A DNA stretch of 64,000 nt. Source: Bradyrhizobium sp. ORS 278. GTDB lineage: Bacteria > Pseudomonadota > Alphaproteobacteria > Rhizobiales > Xanthobacteraceae. Numbering within the stretch: the stretch's first letter is position 1; each line of letters opens with the position of its first letter. Position numbers and translations under genes: made by a program. Where the stretch lies: the NCBI RefSeq assembly GCF_000026145.1, contig NC_009445.1:5238501-5302500 (forward strand), in the 5' to 3' direction. The notes under the pieces are model-generated. The model worked only from the letters and a program-made list of their open reading frames with translations, was not told where the DNA came from and made no database searches. Below are positions 32,765 to 43,799 of the stretch, in pieces.

Positions 32765-33391
32765 CTACTTCACCGGCGCCGGCTTCTTCATCATCGGGGG
32801 TGCCTGCTTGGTCGTCGGCGGAGCGGTGGCGGTGGTCGCCTGGGCGGGGAGATATTTGGCGAGGATCGCGGGATCGATCTGCGCCATGTTGGTATCCGGC
32901 AGGCGGGTCCAGGTCTCGTCCTTGCCGAACAGCGAGATGCCGAGATAGCCGTGCAGGATCAGCGACTGCCCGTCCGGCGTGACCCGCATGTTGGCCTTCC
33001 AGATGTTACCGTCGCGCGGGTTGAGAACGTTGCCGCCCTCATATTTCAGTCCCTCGCGCTTCATGTCGCGCACGAAGGAAATGCCGACGATGGGCGCGTT
33101 CTTGCGGTCGTCGGTGCACTTCGAGCAGACCTCGTTGGGATTGTCGCCGGGCCGCGGAAACGTCTTGGCGATCACGCCTTCGAACACGCCGTCGTGGTCG
33201 ATGAAGAGAAACCAGCCGACCGGGCGGCCATCCTCGACCTTCTGCCACAGCCCGGCGGCAGTCGGCTCTGCCGCCAGCGCCGGCCGCGTCGGCAGCGCGC
33301 CGGCGGCAACGAGCGCGCCGAGCGCGCCGAGCGCGAGCGTCGTTGCAGCAGGCACCAGCCGAAGTCGGGGAAACGCGTTGCGCATCATCAT
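32765..33391 (-). CDS. Exported DUF2147-family protein
   Basis: The 208-residue product has a signal peptide (about 41 residues, ending PALAAEP) and then the DUF2147 pattern: [60 protein letters not shown] and [36 protein letters not shown] in blocks. The family is of unknown function and is exported. The C-terminal 40 residues are Thr/Pro/Lys-rich. Three ATG codons in tandem (33391, 33388, 33385) follow AAGGTGAG; any could be used. A downstream neighbour is only the dispersed repeat. Confidence 0.82.
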   Translation of the reverse strand: MMMRNAFPRLRLVPAATTLALGALGALVAAGALPTRPALAAEPTAAGLWQKVEDGRPVGWFLFIDHDGVFEGVIAKTFPRPGDNPNEVCSKCTDDRKNAPIVGISFVRDMKREGLKYEGGNVLNPRDGNIWKANMRVTPDGQSLILHGYLGISLFGKDETWTRLPDTNMAQIDPAILAKYLPAQATTATAPPTTKQAPPMMKKPAPVK

Positions 33392-33556
33392 CTCACCTTG
33401 ACCAAGTCAAAAAATGAATGGCCGAACAGTACGGCCGTTTCGTGCATCGTTCCAGCCCATAACAGGTCTGGCGCGCCGGTGAAACCGGCACGCGCAGGAA
33501 ACATTTCTTCACATTTGAGTTGGTCCGACGGCGTCAGGTTCCACCGTGTGAGCAAA

Positions 33557-35226
<1,670 letters not shown>

Positions 35227-35280
35227 GGCCGGGCGGCGACAAGGGGAGGTGCCGTGAGGAAAGATCCCGAAGACGGGAGA

Positions 35281-35601
35281 TCAGGCCTGGCGCTCGGGTG
35301 TTGCAACAACGAGGCCGTCGAGCTCGTCGGAGACCTTGATCTGGCAGGCAAGGCGCGAGTTCGGCCGCACATCGTAGCCGAAGTCGAGCATGTCCTCTTC
35401 CATCGGGGTCGGCGGGCCGACCTTCTCGCGCCAGGCTTCGTCGACATAGACATGGCAGGTCGCGCAGGCGCAGGCGCCGCCACATTCGGCTTCGATGCCC
35501 GGAATGGCGTTGCGGATCGCCGCTTCCATCACGGTCGCGCCGTTCTCGATGTCAACGGTTCGGGATTCGCCGGTGTGGTCGACAAAGGTGATCTTGGCCA
35601 T
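35281..35601 (-). CDS. [2Fe-2S] ferredoxin, adrenodoxin type
   Basis: The 106-residue product has the cluster ligands Cys40, Cys46, Cys49 ([11 protein letters not shown]) and Cys86 (NSRLACQI), and the typical [22 protein letters not shown] and [10 protein letters not shown]. Adrenodoxin-type ferredoxins pass electrons from a reductase to cytochrome P450s, dioxygenases or iron-sulfur assembly. The nearby NADP+ reductase (33557-34585) may reduce it. The ribosome binding site is weak. An isolated gene between the thioesterase and hpt. Confidence 0.9.
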   Translation of the reverse strand: MAKITFVDHTGESRTVDIENGATVMEAAIRNAIPGIEAECGGACACATCHVYVDEAWREKVGPPTPMEEDMLDFGYDVRPNSRLACQIKVSDELDGLVVATPERQA

Positions 35602-35684
35602 GTGTGCTCGTGCTGCGCAGGGAATGAGGTCGGGCTGTCCTATAACGGACCGCTCTGCTCTGCGCTAGTGCCGCGGCCGGCCGC

Positions 35685-36068
35685 TCAGGCGGCGCCGAGC
35701 ATGTCCGAGATGGCCGCGCGGGCCTGCGCGACGGAGGTCGCCAGCCAGGCCAGCGCATCGGCCGGATCGCCCGCCCGCAGCGCCGCTTCGAGGCCTTCGG
35801 CGGCGTCCGCGACATCGAGCGCGCCGATCGCCCGGGCGGAGCCCTTCAGCGTATGGGCGACGGTCGCGGCGTCCTCCGGCATCACCTGCAGCCGCTCCAG
35901 CAGCCGGACCGCCTGGGTGGAGAACATCTCGAGCACCTCGCGCTCCAGAGCTTCGTCGCCGAGCGTCATGCGCCGGAGAAGGTCGAGGCTGATCGGCCCG
36001 TCATCTGGAACCAGCGGCGGCGAGGGCATCCATTCGATCCGTGACAGGTCGGGAGTCATGGCGGTCAT
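35685..36068 (-). CDS. Hpt-domain phosphotransfer protein
   Basis: The 127-residue product has an Hpt four-helix bundle: the phosphorylated His in TVAHTLKGSARAIGA (about 69-83), preceded by the helix TLGDEALEREVLEMFSTQ and followed by ADAAEGLEAALRAG. Hpt proteins carry phosphate between a kinase and response regulators. It is not a ChpT. The start is ambiguous between ATG 36068 and 36059; the longer frame from 36107 has no support. A CtrA-like box 56-70 bp upstream and the divergent GPR-like gene hint at a cell-cycle link, which is inferred. Its kinase and target are unknown. Confidence 0.85.
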   Translation of the reverse strand: MTAMTPDLSRIEWMPSPPLVPDDGPISLDLLRRMTLGDEALEREVLEMFSTQAVRLLERLQVMPEDAATVAHTLKGSARAIGALDVADAAEGLEAALRAGDPADALAWLATSVAQARAAISDMLGAA

Positions 36069-36123
36069 CCGGTCCGACGGGCACGCTCCGCGCGCCCCTG
36101 TGGTCACCCAAGCACGACAATGG

Positions 36124-36138
36124 TTAATGTATGGTTAG
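36124..36138 (-). promoter_or_regulatory. CtrA-like box upstream of hpt
   Basis: The minus strand reads CTAA-CCATACA-TTAA, the same form as the flaF box (CTAA-CCATATT-TTAA), 56-70 bp before the hpt ATG. CtrA control is inferred. Confidence 0.5.
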
Positions 36139-36251
36139 CGCCCGATTGCCGCGGGTTTGCCGCGATTTCGGCCCGGCTCTGCCCCAATCGCGGCCGAAAC
36201 CGGAATTCGCAGAACTTCTAGTGTGTTAACGGCGGCTGCTGTTAACGATGA

Positions 36252-36266
36252 TTAAGAATCTCTTAA
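36252..36266 (+). promoter_or_regulatory. CtrA-like box in the hpt/GPR-like intergenic region
   Basis: TTAA-GAATCTC-TTAAC is an exact match to TTAA-N7-TTAAC. It lies 179-193 bp before the ATG of the GPR-like gene and about 190 bp before hpt. Two GTTAAC hexamers (36225-36230, 36241-36246) precede it. It could serve either gene. Confidence 0.5.
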
Positions 36267-36444
36267 CCACGGCCATTTCTTTCAACTGGCACAGCCAATA
36301 GGATGATGCCCGGATGGAGTGGGTCACCCGGCGGAATTTGCCACCCCTGGTGCCTGCAAGGGATGACGTCCGGTTCGAGCGCGGCGAGGGGGTACTCGTA
36401 CGCGGCTTGCCGGAACGAAATTAAGACGAGGGCTCGGACTCAAC

Positions 36445-39400
36445 ATGGCGAACACCCCCAAAAAGGTCAAAGACCCGACTGAAGTTGCGCTGTCCGCCAT
36501 TCAGGAGGCTTTGAACATCAGCGATACGTCCGCGCCCCCGGACTTGCAGGGCCCGGTCCACGCTGACGGGGCGCCGCCGGTCATGCCGTCCGGCGGATCG
36601 GCGTTCGATTCGTTCGACACCCGTCCCGGCATCGACAACCGCAGCCTCGACGAGATCGAGCCGCCGCCGCTCGCCAAGCGCCGCCCGGCCAATGATGATC
36701 GCGAGACCATCGGCCAGTTGCTGCAGGCGATCCAGAAGGGCCGCCCGTCGCGCGGCGTCTACACGCTGGCAACCGTCTTTGCGGGAATCTGGATCGTCGG
36801 CTGCGTGCTGCTGACAATCGGGTTCCTGCCCGCACTGCAGGCCCTGATCGGCCAGAGTGGCGGCGTGCTGGTGCTCGCCGGCCTGGCCGCTGTGTTCTTC
36901 GCGCCTGTTCTCCTGTTCTATTTCCTCGCCAGCCTCGCCTGGCGCGGCCAGGAGCTGCGCATGATCGCGCAGTCGATGGCCCAGGTCGCGATCAGGTTCT
37001 CGGAGCCGGAAGGCGCCGTCAGCGATTCCATCGTCACCGTCGGCCAGGCGATCCGTCGCGAGGTCGCGGCGATGGGCGACGGCGTCGAGCGCGCGATCGC
37101 GCGCGCGGGCGAGCTCGAGATGCTGGTCGCCAACGAGGTCGCGGCGCTCGAGCGCGCCTACAGCGACAACGAGGTGCGCATCCGCGCCCTGCTCCAGGAC
37201 ATCGCGCATCAGCGCGACAATCTGGTCGGCCAGGCCGAGCAGGTCCGCAGCGCCATCTCGGGCGTGCAGATCGACCTGCGCCACGACATCGCGCTGATCT
37301 CGGATGCGATCGCCTCGCGCGTCGACGAGGTCGCCAAGAGCATCACCGGCGCGCTGGAAGAGCGTGGCGCCCACATCACGGCCGCGCTCAGCAACGCCGG
37401 CGACAATATGATCCTCGCGCTCGGCGAGCGCGGCGGCGACTTGCTCGACCGTCTCGAGGAAGCGAGCGCCGAGACCACCCGCGCCGTGCTCGACGCCTCG
37501 GAGCGGCTGACCACCAGCCTGAACTTCAAGACCGGCCACGTCCATGACGAGTTCGCGGACCTCTCCGACCGCGTCCACGAAATGCTCAACGAGCGGATCG
37601 ACCGCATCACCAGCGATTTCGAGCAGCGCACGGCGGCGATCGTCGACGGCATCTCGGTCCGCACCGAGCAGGTGCACGATTCGCTGAAGGCCTCCGGGGA
37701 ATCCCTGCTGCTGGAGCTCGAGCTGCGCGGCGGCGACCTGGTCACCAAGATCGACGAGGCGAGCCAGCGCCTGTCCGGCCACATCGTCACCTCGGGCGAG
37801 AAGGCGAGCGAGTCGCTGGATGCGACCGTCACCTCGCTGGTCGCCAAGGTCGCCAGCCAGACCGAGAGCACGCACGACACGCTGTCGATGCAGATCAACG
37901 CCTTCGATGAGCTGGTGAAGAACCAGGGCACGGAGCTTGCCGAGCGCTTCGCCCGCGACAGCTCGACCCTGGGCGCGCTGATCACCCGCCACATCACCGA
38001 GTTCGACCGTACCGTGAAGACCTATGGCGGCGAGATCGTCGAGCGCATGGGCCAGCGGACTCAGGAGATCTCGGACAATCTCAAGACCTATGTCGACACC
38101 TTCGACTCGCGCCTGTCGTCGAACAGCGGCGAGATCACCGCGACGCTGGATCAACGGCTGAATCAGTTCGAGACCAATCTTCAGGCGCGTATCACCACCT
38201 TCGACTCCGCGTTCGATACGAAGATCAAGACCTTCGACGACACCGTCGAGAGCCGCCTGAAGACGCTGGAGGAGAACTTCGACAGCCGCGCGACCTCGGT
38301 CACCTCGACCATCGAGGGCCGGCTCGGCACGCTGTCGAACTCGCTGACCGACGGTGCGGCGCAGGTGCTGCACGCGATCGACTCGCGGCTCACGGTGCTG
38401 ACGTCGTCGCTGACCGACGGCTCGGCGCAGGCGATCCAGTCGATCGACTCCCGCCTCAACATCCTGACCTCCTCGCTCACCGAAGGCACCGACAAGGCGC
38501 TGGAGGCGATCGATCAGCGCATCGTCAGTCTGTCGAACATCATCGATGGCCGCAGCTTCGAGCTGACCGAGGCCGTCACCGCGCGCTTCCAGGACATCCA
38601 CCAGGGCATCGAGACGCGCGTCGGCTCGATCGCCACCGAGATCGACCATCGCGTGTCGCAATTCGAGGACCTGCTGGGCTCGCGCGTCGAGGCGGTCGCG
38701 GGCCGCATCGAGAGCAGCGGCCGCCAGGCCAGCGACGAACTGATGACGCGCGCCGAGCTGCTGTCGGCGAGCATCAAGTCGCATGTCGAGGATGCCGAGC
38801 GTTCGCTCACCACCCTCGTCGTCAACACCAGCGAGACCATCCAGACCGGCGCGCGGTCGGCGCAGCAGGCGTTGCTCAACGTGTCGACCGATGTCGGCTC
38901 GCAGCTGAAGAGCACCTCCGCCGAGGTCGAGCGCGCCCTCACCGGCGCTGGCAGCGCCGCGGCCAGCTCCATCCTGACCAGTGCCCGCGAGGCTCAGGCC
39001 ACCCTGGTCACGGCATCGAGCGAGACGGCCGAGCAGATCAAGTCGCTCTCGGCCGATGTCGAGCGCACGCTGACGGCGGCAGGCTCGACCACCGCCGCCT
39101 CGATCCTCGCCGGCGCCCGCGAAGTCCAGAATACGCTCGTCTCCGCCTCGGCCGATGCGGCGACCCACGTGAAGTCGCTCGCCACCGATGTCGAGCAGGC
39201 GCTGACGGCGGCCGGCTCGGCCACCGCTGCCTCAATCCTCGCGGGCGCCCGCGAGGTGCAGAACACGCTGGTCTCGGCCTCCGCCAACGCCGCCGATCAC
39301 GTGAAGTCGCTCGCCGCCGATGTGCAGCGCTCGCTGACCGCGGCCGGCACCGACACCGCCGAGACCATCACCTCCGGCGCGCGCCAGGCGCAGAGCGCCC

Positions 39401-42207
39401 TGCTCGCCGCCTCGCAGGAGGCCGCCGAACAGGTCAAGGCGCTCACGGTCGACGTGCAGCGCTCGCTGTCGATCGCCGGCACCACGACCGCGGAGTCGAT
39501 CACCGGCGGCGCCCGCGAGGCGCAGAGCACGCTGATCAGCGCGTCCTCCGAGGCCGCCAATCACGTGAAGTCGCTGGCAGCGGACGTCGAGCGCACGCTC
39601 GCAGCCGTCGGCACCAACACTGCGGCGACCATCGTCGACAGCGCGCGCGATGTGCAATCCAAGCTGGTCACCGCCTCGACCGAGGCGGCCGACCACGTCA
39701 AGTCGCTGGCGATCGACGTCGAGCGGACGCTGGCCGCGGTCGGGACCACCACTGCCACCGTGATCATCGACAGCGCCCGCGAGGTCCAGTCGAAGCTGAT
39801 CTCGAGCTCCACAGAAGCTGCCGAGCACGTCAAGTCGCTCGCGGTCGATGTCGAGCGGACGCTGTCCTCGGTCGGCGCCGATACCGCGAGCTCGATCCTC
39901 AACAGCGCGCGCCAGGCGCAGATGTCGCTGACGGCGACCTCCGCCGACACCGCGGCCAGCCTGGTCGGCAGCGCACGCGAGGCCCAGACCCTGCTGACGA
40001 CGACCACGACCGAGACGGTCGCGGTGATCGTCGCCGGCGCCCGCGAGGCGCAGACCGTACTGACGGCGACATCGACCGACACCGCCGGCCAGCTCAAGGC
40101 GATCTCCTCGGAGATCGAGCGTTCGATCAACACCGTCGCGGCCAACACGACGGATGCGATCCAGAGCAGCGCGCTGAACGCACAGAGCGCGCTGGTCGCG
40201 GCCTCCAACGAGGTCTCGACGCGCGTGAAGTCGACCTCGACCGAGATCGAGCGCTCGGTGCTCGCGGCCGGCAACTCGTTCGGCTCGGCCATGACCGGCA
40301 AGACCGACGAGATCGTCACCTATGTGCAGCAGCAGAGCGAGCGGCTGTCGCAGATGCTCGACGGCAAGCGCGGCACCCTGGTCGAGACGCTCAACTCCAA
40401 GACCAACCAGCTCACGATCGAGATCGACCGCGTCACCACCGATGCGCTCAAGCAGATCGAGATGCGCGGCCAGGCCTTCGCCCAGACCGTCAATGGCAAC
40501 GGCTCGGAGGTCGCGCGCACCATCACCTCGGCCGGCGAGCTGGCGACCACGGCGATCACCAAGTCGCTGAAGGATCTCGAGCAGGCCTCGCGCGCCGCGA
40601 TCGAGCAGTCGCGCCAGGTCTCGGTGGCCGCGGTCACCGAGATGCAGGAGACGAGCAAGATCCTGCGCACCGACACCGTGGCTCTGTTCGAGCGCCTGCG
40701 CGAAGGCAACATCCTGCTGCAGGAGGTGCTGACCGGGGCGCACGACAACCTCAACTCGCTGGAGCGTGCGCTGGTCGCCCGCGTGGCCGATTTCGTCACC
40801 GCGATGAACGACGTGACGTCGCGCAACGGCACGGCGACGCAGACGCTGGAAGATCAGCTCAACGTCTTCAACGCCAAGACCTCGCGCGCGCTGCAGGATC
40901 TCAGCTCGCTGTCGACGCAGTTTGATGCCCATGGCAAGGCCCTCATCGAGGCCGCCGCGATCGTCGAGCAGAGCAACCGCGATGCGACCGCCTCGATCTC
41001 GGATCGCAAGACGACGCTGGAATCGCTGGTCACCACCATCGACCTGCGCACCGCCGATCTCGACCAGCGCCTGACGCGCTTCACCACCCTGCTCGACGAG
41101 TCGCTCGCGGCCGCCGAGGAGCGCGCGCGCGACATCGCCCGCGTCGTGGCGGAGACGGCCGGCGCCGGCTCGACGGCGCTCAGCCGCCAGTTCGAGGCGA
41201 TCCGCACCAATGCCGAGGAGGAGCGCCGCCTCACCACCGCGCAGATGCAGGAGATCTACCAGCAGAGCACGCAGGAAGCCGATGCGATGTTCAAGCAGTC
41301 GGCGGACAAGTTCGCTTCGCTGGTGTCGAGCATGAAGCAGATGACCTCCGAGATGCATCGCGAACTCGAGGCGACGCGCAACGAACTGCGACGCGGCGTG
41401 CTGGAGATGCCGCAGGAGGCGGCCGAGAGCACGGCGCAGATGCGCAAGGTCATCGTCGACCAGATCGAGGCGCTGGCCGAGCTCAACCGCATCGTCGCGC
41501 ATCATGGCCGTGGCCTCGACGTCGTCAGCACGTCGCGTCCGGTCGCAGCGCCCGCAGCCGTGATCCGCCAGGAGGAGCCGGTCGTGCCGGTGGTGGCAGC
41601 TGCCGCCGTCGGCGGCCGTCCCGACATGCGCCTGCGGGAGTCCGCCGCGACCAGCGTCGCCAACCTGCCGCCGCCGGATCTCGGCATGCAGCCGCCCGCT
41701 CCGCCGCCGCCTCAGCCGCGCCGCGTCGAGGCGCCGCCGATGGGCCCGGTCGCCGACCAGCGCAGCGACAACTGGCTGTCCGATCTGCTCAACCGCGCCG
41801 ACAGCACCGCCGCAGGGCCGCCGCAGCCGCCCGCGCAGCGTGGCCGCGGACCGGCGCAACAGCAGCCCGGCAATCCGCTGGAGTCGCTGTCGCTCGACAT
41901 CGCCCGCCTGATGGACCGCACGCTCGCCGCCGAGATGTGGGACCGCTACCAGCGCGGCGAGACCAAGGCGTTCTCCAAGCGCCTCTACACGCCGGCCGGC
42001 CAGAAGGCGTTCGACGAGGTCGCCCGCAAATATCGCGCCGACCGCACCTTCAAGCAGACGGTCGACCGCTACATCACCGAGTTCGAGCGCCTGCTCGACG
42101 AGGTCGCCCGCGACGACCGCAACCCGCAGGCGCTGCGCGCGCAGCTGACCTCGGAGACGGGTTTGGTCTACACCCTGCTCGCCCATGCCGCCGGCCGGCT
42201 GGCGTGA
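36445..42207 (+). CDS. Giant coiled-coil membrane protein, GPR/RgsE-like (polar growth ring)
   Basis: This 1920-residue protein has two membrane segments near the N-terminus (about 103-127 and 135-160: FAGIWIVGCVLLTIGFL; VLVLAGLAAVFFAPVLLF), a very long helical region, a Pro-rich linker (about 1690-1790) and a C-terminal domain (SLDIARLMDRTLAAEMWDRY, TPAGQKAFDEVARKYR). The layout matches the Growth Pole Ring protein of Agrobacterium (and RgsE of Sinorhizobium), large apolipoprotein-like proteins needed for polar growth, as I recall them. The long region is Ala/Ser/Thr-rich and Cys-free, with eight tandem 44-residue repeats (about 828-1160). Start ATG 36445. Large antisense frames here are composition artefacts. 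Expected at the growth pole; the identification is by architecture, so not certain. Confidence 0.7.
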   Translation: MANTPKKVKDPTEVALSAIQEALNISDTSAPPDLQGPVHADGAPPVMPSGGSAFDSFDTRPGIDNRSLDEIEPPPLAKRRPANDDRETIGQLLQAIQKGRPSRGVYTLATVFAGIWIVGCVLLTIGFLPALQALIGQSGGVLVLAGLAAVFFAPVLLFYFLASLAWRGQELRMIAQSMAQVAIRFSEPEGAVSDSIVTVGQAIRREVAAMGDGVERAIARAGELEMLVANEVAALERAYSDNEVRIRALLQDIAHQRDNLVGQAEQVRSAISGVQIDLRHDIALISDAIASRVDEVAKSITGALEERGAHITAALSNAGDNMILALGERGGDLLDRLEEASAETTRAVLDASERLTTSLNFKTGHVHDEFADLSDRVHEMLNERIDRITSDFEQRTAAIVDGISVRTEQVHDSLKASGESLLLELELRGGDLVTKIDEASQRLSGHIVTSGEKASESLDATVTSLVAKVASQTESTHDTLSMQINAFDELVKNQGTELAERFARDSSTLGALITRHITEFDRTVKTYGGEIVERMGQRTQEISDNLKTYVDTFDSRLSSNSGEITATLDQRLNQFETNLQARITTFDSAFDTKIKTFDDTVESRLKTLEENFDSRATSVTSTIEGRLGTLSNSLTDGAAQVLHAIDSRLTVLTSSLTDGSAQAIQSIDSRLNILTSSLTEGTDKALEAIDQRIVSLSNIIDGRSFELTEAVTARFQDIHQGIETRVGSIATEIDHRVSQFEDLLGSRVEAVAGRIESSGRQASDELMTRAELLSASIKSHVEDAERSLTTLVVNTSETIQTGARSAQQALLNVSTDVGSQLKSTSAEVERALTGAGSAAASSILTSAREAQATLVTASSETAEQIKSLSADVERTLTAAGSTTAASILAGAREVQNTLVSASADAATHVKSLATDVEQALTAAGSATAASILAGAREVQNTLVSASANAADHVKSLAADVQRSLTAAGTDTAETITSGARQAQSALLAASQEAAEQVKALTVDVQRSLSIAGTTTAESITGGAREAQSTLISASSEAANHVKSLAADVERTLAAVGTNTAATIVDSARDVQSKLVTASTEAADHVKSLAIDVERTLAAVGTTTATVIIDSAREVQSKLISSSTEAAEHVKSLAVDVERTLSSVGADTASSILNSARQAQMSLTATSADTAASLVGSAREAQTLLTTTTTETVAVIVAGAREAQTVLTATSTDTAGQLKAISSEIERSINTVAANTTDAIQSSALNAQSALVAASNEVSTRVKSTSTEIERSVLAAGNSFGSAMTGKTDEIVTYVQQQSERLSQMLDGKRGTLVETLNSKTNQLTIEIDRVTTDALKQIEMRGQAFAQTVNGNGSEVARTITSAGELATTAITKSLKDLEQASRAAIEQSRQVSVAAVTEMQETSKILRTDTVALFERLREGNILLQEVLTGAHDNLNSLERALVARVADFVTAMNDVTSRNGTATQTLEDQLNVFNAKTSRALQDLSSLSTQFDAHGKALIEAAAIVEQSNRDATASISDRKTTLESLVTTIDLRTADLDQRLTRFTTLLDESLAAAEERARDIARVVAETAGAGSTALSRQFEAIRTNAEEERRLTTAQMQEIYQQSTQEADAMFKQSADKFASLVSSMKQMTSEMHRELEATRNELRRGVLEMPQEAAESTAQMRKVIVDQIEALAELNRIVAHHGRGLDVVSTSRPVAAPAAVIRQEEPVVPVVAAAAVGGRPDMRLRESAATSVANLPPPDLGMQPPAPPPPQPRRVEAPPMGPVADQRSDNWLSDLLNRADSTAAGPPQPPAQRGRGPAQQQPGNPLESLSLDIARLMDRTLAAEMWDRYQRGETKAFSKRLYTPAGQKAFDEVARKYRADRTFKQTVDRYITEFERLLDEVARDDRNPQALRAQLTSETGLVYTLLAHAAGRLA
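38918..39974 (+). repeat. Eight tandem 132-bp (44-codon) repeats in the GPR-like gene
   Basis: A 44-residue unit recurs about eight times, for example the pieces DVERTLTAAGSTTAASI, AREVQNTLVSASADA and HVKSL. Adjacent units keep exact 132-bp spacing (VER codon at 38926, 39058 and onward). Forty-four is 4 x 11, consistent with an apolipoprotein-like helical hendecad. Later units are more degenerate. Confidence 0.8.
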
Positions 42208-42265
42208 TGGAGGAGAAGGCGAATAGCGAATGATGATGGCGAGGAGCCAATCAGCGATCGACAAA

Positions 42266-42293
42266 CGAACGGAGGCCGCAAGGCCTCCGTTCG
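42266..42293 (+). terminator. Hairpin terminator after the GPR-like gene
   Basis: A perfect 12-bp stem CGAACGGAGGCC/GGCCTCCGTTCG with GCAA loop lies 59 bp after the stop. Only CGTTTG follows, so it is a weak intrinsic terminator or a stabilising hairpin. Confidence 0.6.
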
Positions 42294-42472
42294 CGTTTGA
42301 GGGGAGGAATGAAGGCTTCTTCGTTCGGCAAAGCCGGCCCCGCGCTCGCACGAGAGCACGAGAGCACGATGCGATTGCTTGGAAACGCATCATGCCCAGT
42401 TGATTATTGAGATGAGGTCGAGCGGCCACTCTGCGCGACGGCGCCAAACCTCGATGGCGTCGACGGCAAACG

Positions 42473-42514
42473 CCACGTGGATGGCCTGGACAAGCCCGGC
42501 CATGACGACGTGGA
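42473..42514. repeat. Half copy of the 31957-32042 inverted repeat
   Basis: CCACGTGGATGGCCTGGACA and the rest of the arm to 42514 match one arm of the element at 31957-32042, with one substitution and no second arm. It lies between the convergent GPR-like and mlaD genes. Confidence 0.7.
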
Positions 42515-42768
42515 GAGTGACGAGCGCAAAACTCCGATCGAGCTATACGCCCTATCCCTCCAAGGGAGGGGGACGGCGGAGCCCACCCCAAGCTTGCGCA
42601 ATTGCGAACGTCCGCGAGGCTGTTCGATGGCAGCAAGGCTGGCCGCGCACGATACCGCCGCTGGTCGGCGTCAGGGCAGACGAACCACCAGGATGCCAAC
42701 GGCCACCGGCGCAGCAGCACGCCTTGTTCGCCCTATTCGCTACTCCCTATTCGCCATCCGCTCGCCCC
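42515..42768. other. Intergenic region between GPR-like and mlaD genes
   Basis: The rest of this convergent gap shows no recognisable gene or repeat. Frames crossing it are shadows of the flanks. Confidence 0.3.
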
Positions 42769-43650
42769 TCACCGCCGCCCGCTCGCGGGAGCCGGTGCGG
42801 CGGCGGGCGCGGGCTGCGAGGCCTGGGCGTTGCTGGGACTGGAGTTGCTGGCGCCGAACAGGACGCGAGTGGGGTTGCGGTCGAAATTGTTCACCGCGCG
42901 GCTGATGTCGGACAGTGTCCGCCGGCCATCGGCCATCAGCGCGCCCGAGCGCTTGTCGAAATCCTCGGCGAGTTCGCGGATCGACTTCACCGTCAGGAAC
43001 AGCTCACCGCCATCCTTGCCGCCGGCCAGCGTGTTGAGGCCGAGCATCAAGGTGTCCGCCTTGCCCATGATGCCGTCGACGCGGCTCATGACGCCGTCGA
43101 TGCGCTCGGAGTTGCGGGCGAGCGACTGGGTGAAGACCTCGAGATTCTTGATCGAGTTCTTCACGGCCTCCTGATTGTCGGCCACCACCTTGTTGATGTT
43201 CTGCAGGGTGGCGCGAATCGCCTCGGTGACGTCCTGCAGCCGGGTCGGATCGGCGCGCAGCAGCGGCACGCCATCCTCATCGAGCGGCGGCGGCGGAGCC
43301 GCCTCCTCGCCGCCCTTCAGCGAGATCGCGGCCACGCCGGTGAGGCCCTGGAACTCCAGGCCGACCAAAGTGTCCTTGCGGATCGGCGCGTTGTTCTCGA
43401 CCATCGCCAGCGCCACCACGCGACGCGGATTGTCGAGCTTCACCGAGATCACCTCACCGACCCGGATACCATTGAAATTGACGCTGCCGCCGTTGCGCAG
43501 TCCGGCCGCCGGCCCCTCGAACACGACGCGCAGCGGGCTGCGCTGCTTGGTCGTGTGCAGGCTCTGGAACCACAGGACGAACCCGACCGCCGCGGCAAGC
43601 ACGGCCAGCGTGAACGATCCGATCAGGACGTAATTCGCCCGCGTTTCCAT
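42769..43650 (-). CDS. mlaD: MlaD/MCE-family substrate-binding protein
   Basis: The 293-residue product has one N-terminal membrane segment (NYVLIGSFTLAVLAAAVGFVLWF, anchors in the inner membrane) and an MCE domain (about 40-120: SPLRVVFEGPAAGLRNGGSVNFNGIRVGEVISV; EFQGLTGVAAISLKGG). MCE proteins form hexameric tubes that move phospholipids between membranes with an ABC transporter. The rest is a helical part (about 150-265) and a Pro/Ala tail. The ATG at 43650 follows GGAG at 6 bases; an upstream extension is unsupported. It is the last gene of the mlaE-mlaF-mlaD set, separated from mlaF by 149 bp. Confidence 0.88.
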   Translation of the reverse strand: METRANYVLIGSFTLAVLAAAVGFVLWFQSLHTTKQRSPLRVVFEGPAAGLRNGGSVNFNGIRVGEVISVKLDNPRRVVALAMVENNAPIRKDTLVGLEFQGLTGVAAISLKGGEEAAPPPPLDEDGVPLLRADPTRLQDVTEAIRATLQNINKVVADNQEAVKNSIKNLEVFTQSLARNSERIDGVMSRVDGIMGKADTLMLGLNTLAGGKDGGELFLTVKSIRELAEDFDKRSGALMADGRRTLSDISRAVNNFDRNPTRVLFGASNSSPSNAQASQPAPAAAPAPASGRR

Positions 43651-43799
43651 TACCAGCTCCGGTACCGGCACGCCGCAGAGACAGTCGTCCCCGCTTCCGT
43701 GCGCTCTCGGTTGGCGCCGAACTGCGGCACCCACCCCATCAGCTTTGTCGCGGGAGTCCCCACTCCCGCTCACAAAAATTCATCCCGGGGCGCTCAGCG

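Noticed and set aside
36421..39168. A 915-codon minus-strand frame covering the 5' half of the GPR-like gene
   Set aside because: Same reason: antisense of a biased gene, with no motif or ribosome binding site.
38918..39974. CRISPR-like periodic repeat
   Set aside because: The 132-bp period is in frame (44 codons) inside a coding gene and has no constant spacer-repeat structure.
39232..42720. A 1162-codon minus-strand open frame opposite the GPR-like gene
   Set aside because: Its residues are dominated by Arg, Gly, Leu, Asp and Ala with no domain, as expected from the complement of a high-GC repeat-bearing gene; the sense frame has membrane segments, repeats and a C-terminal domain.
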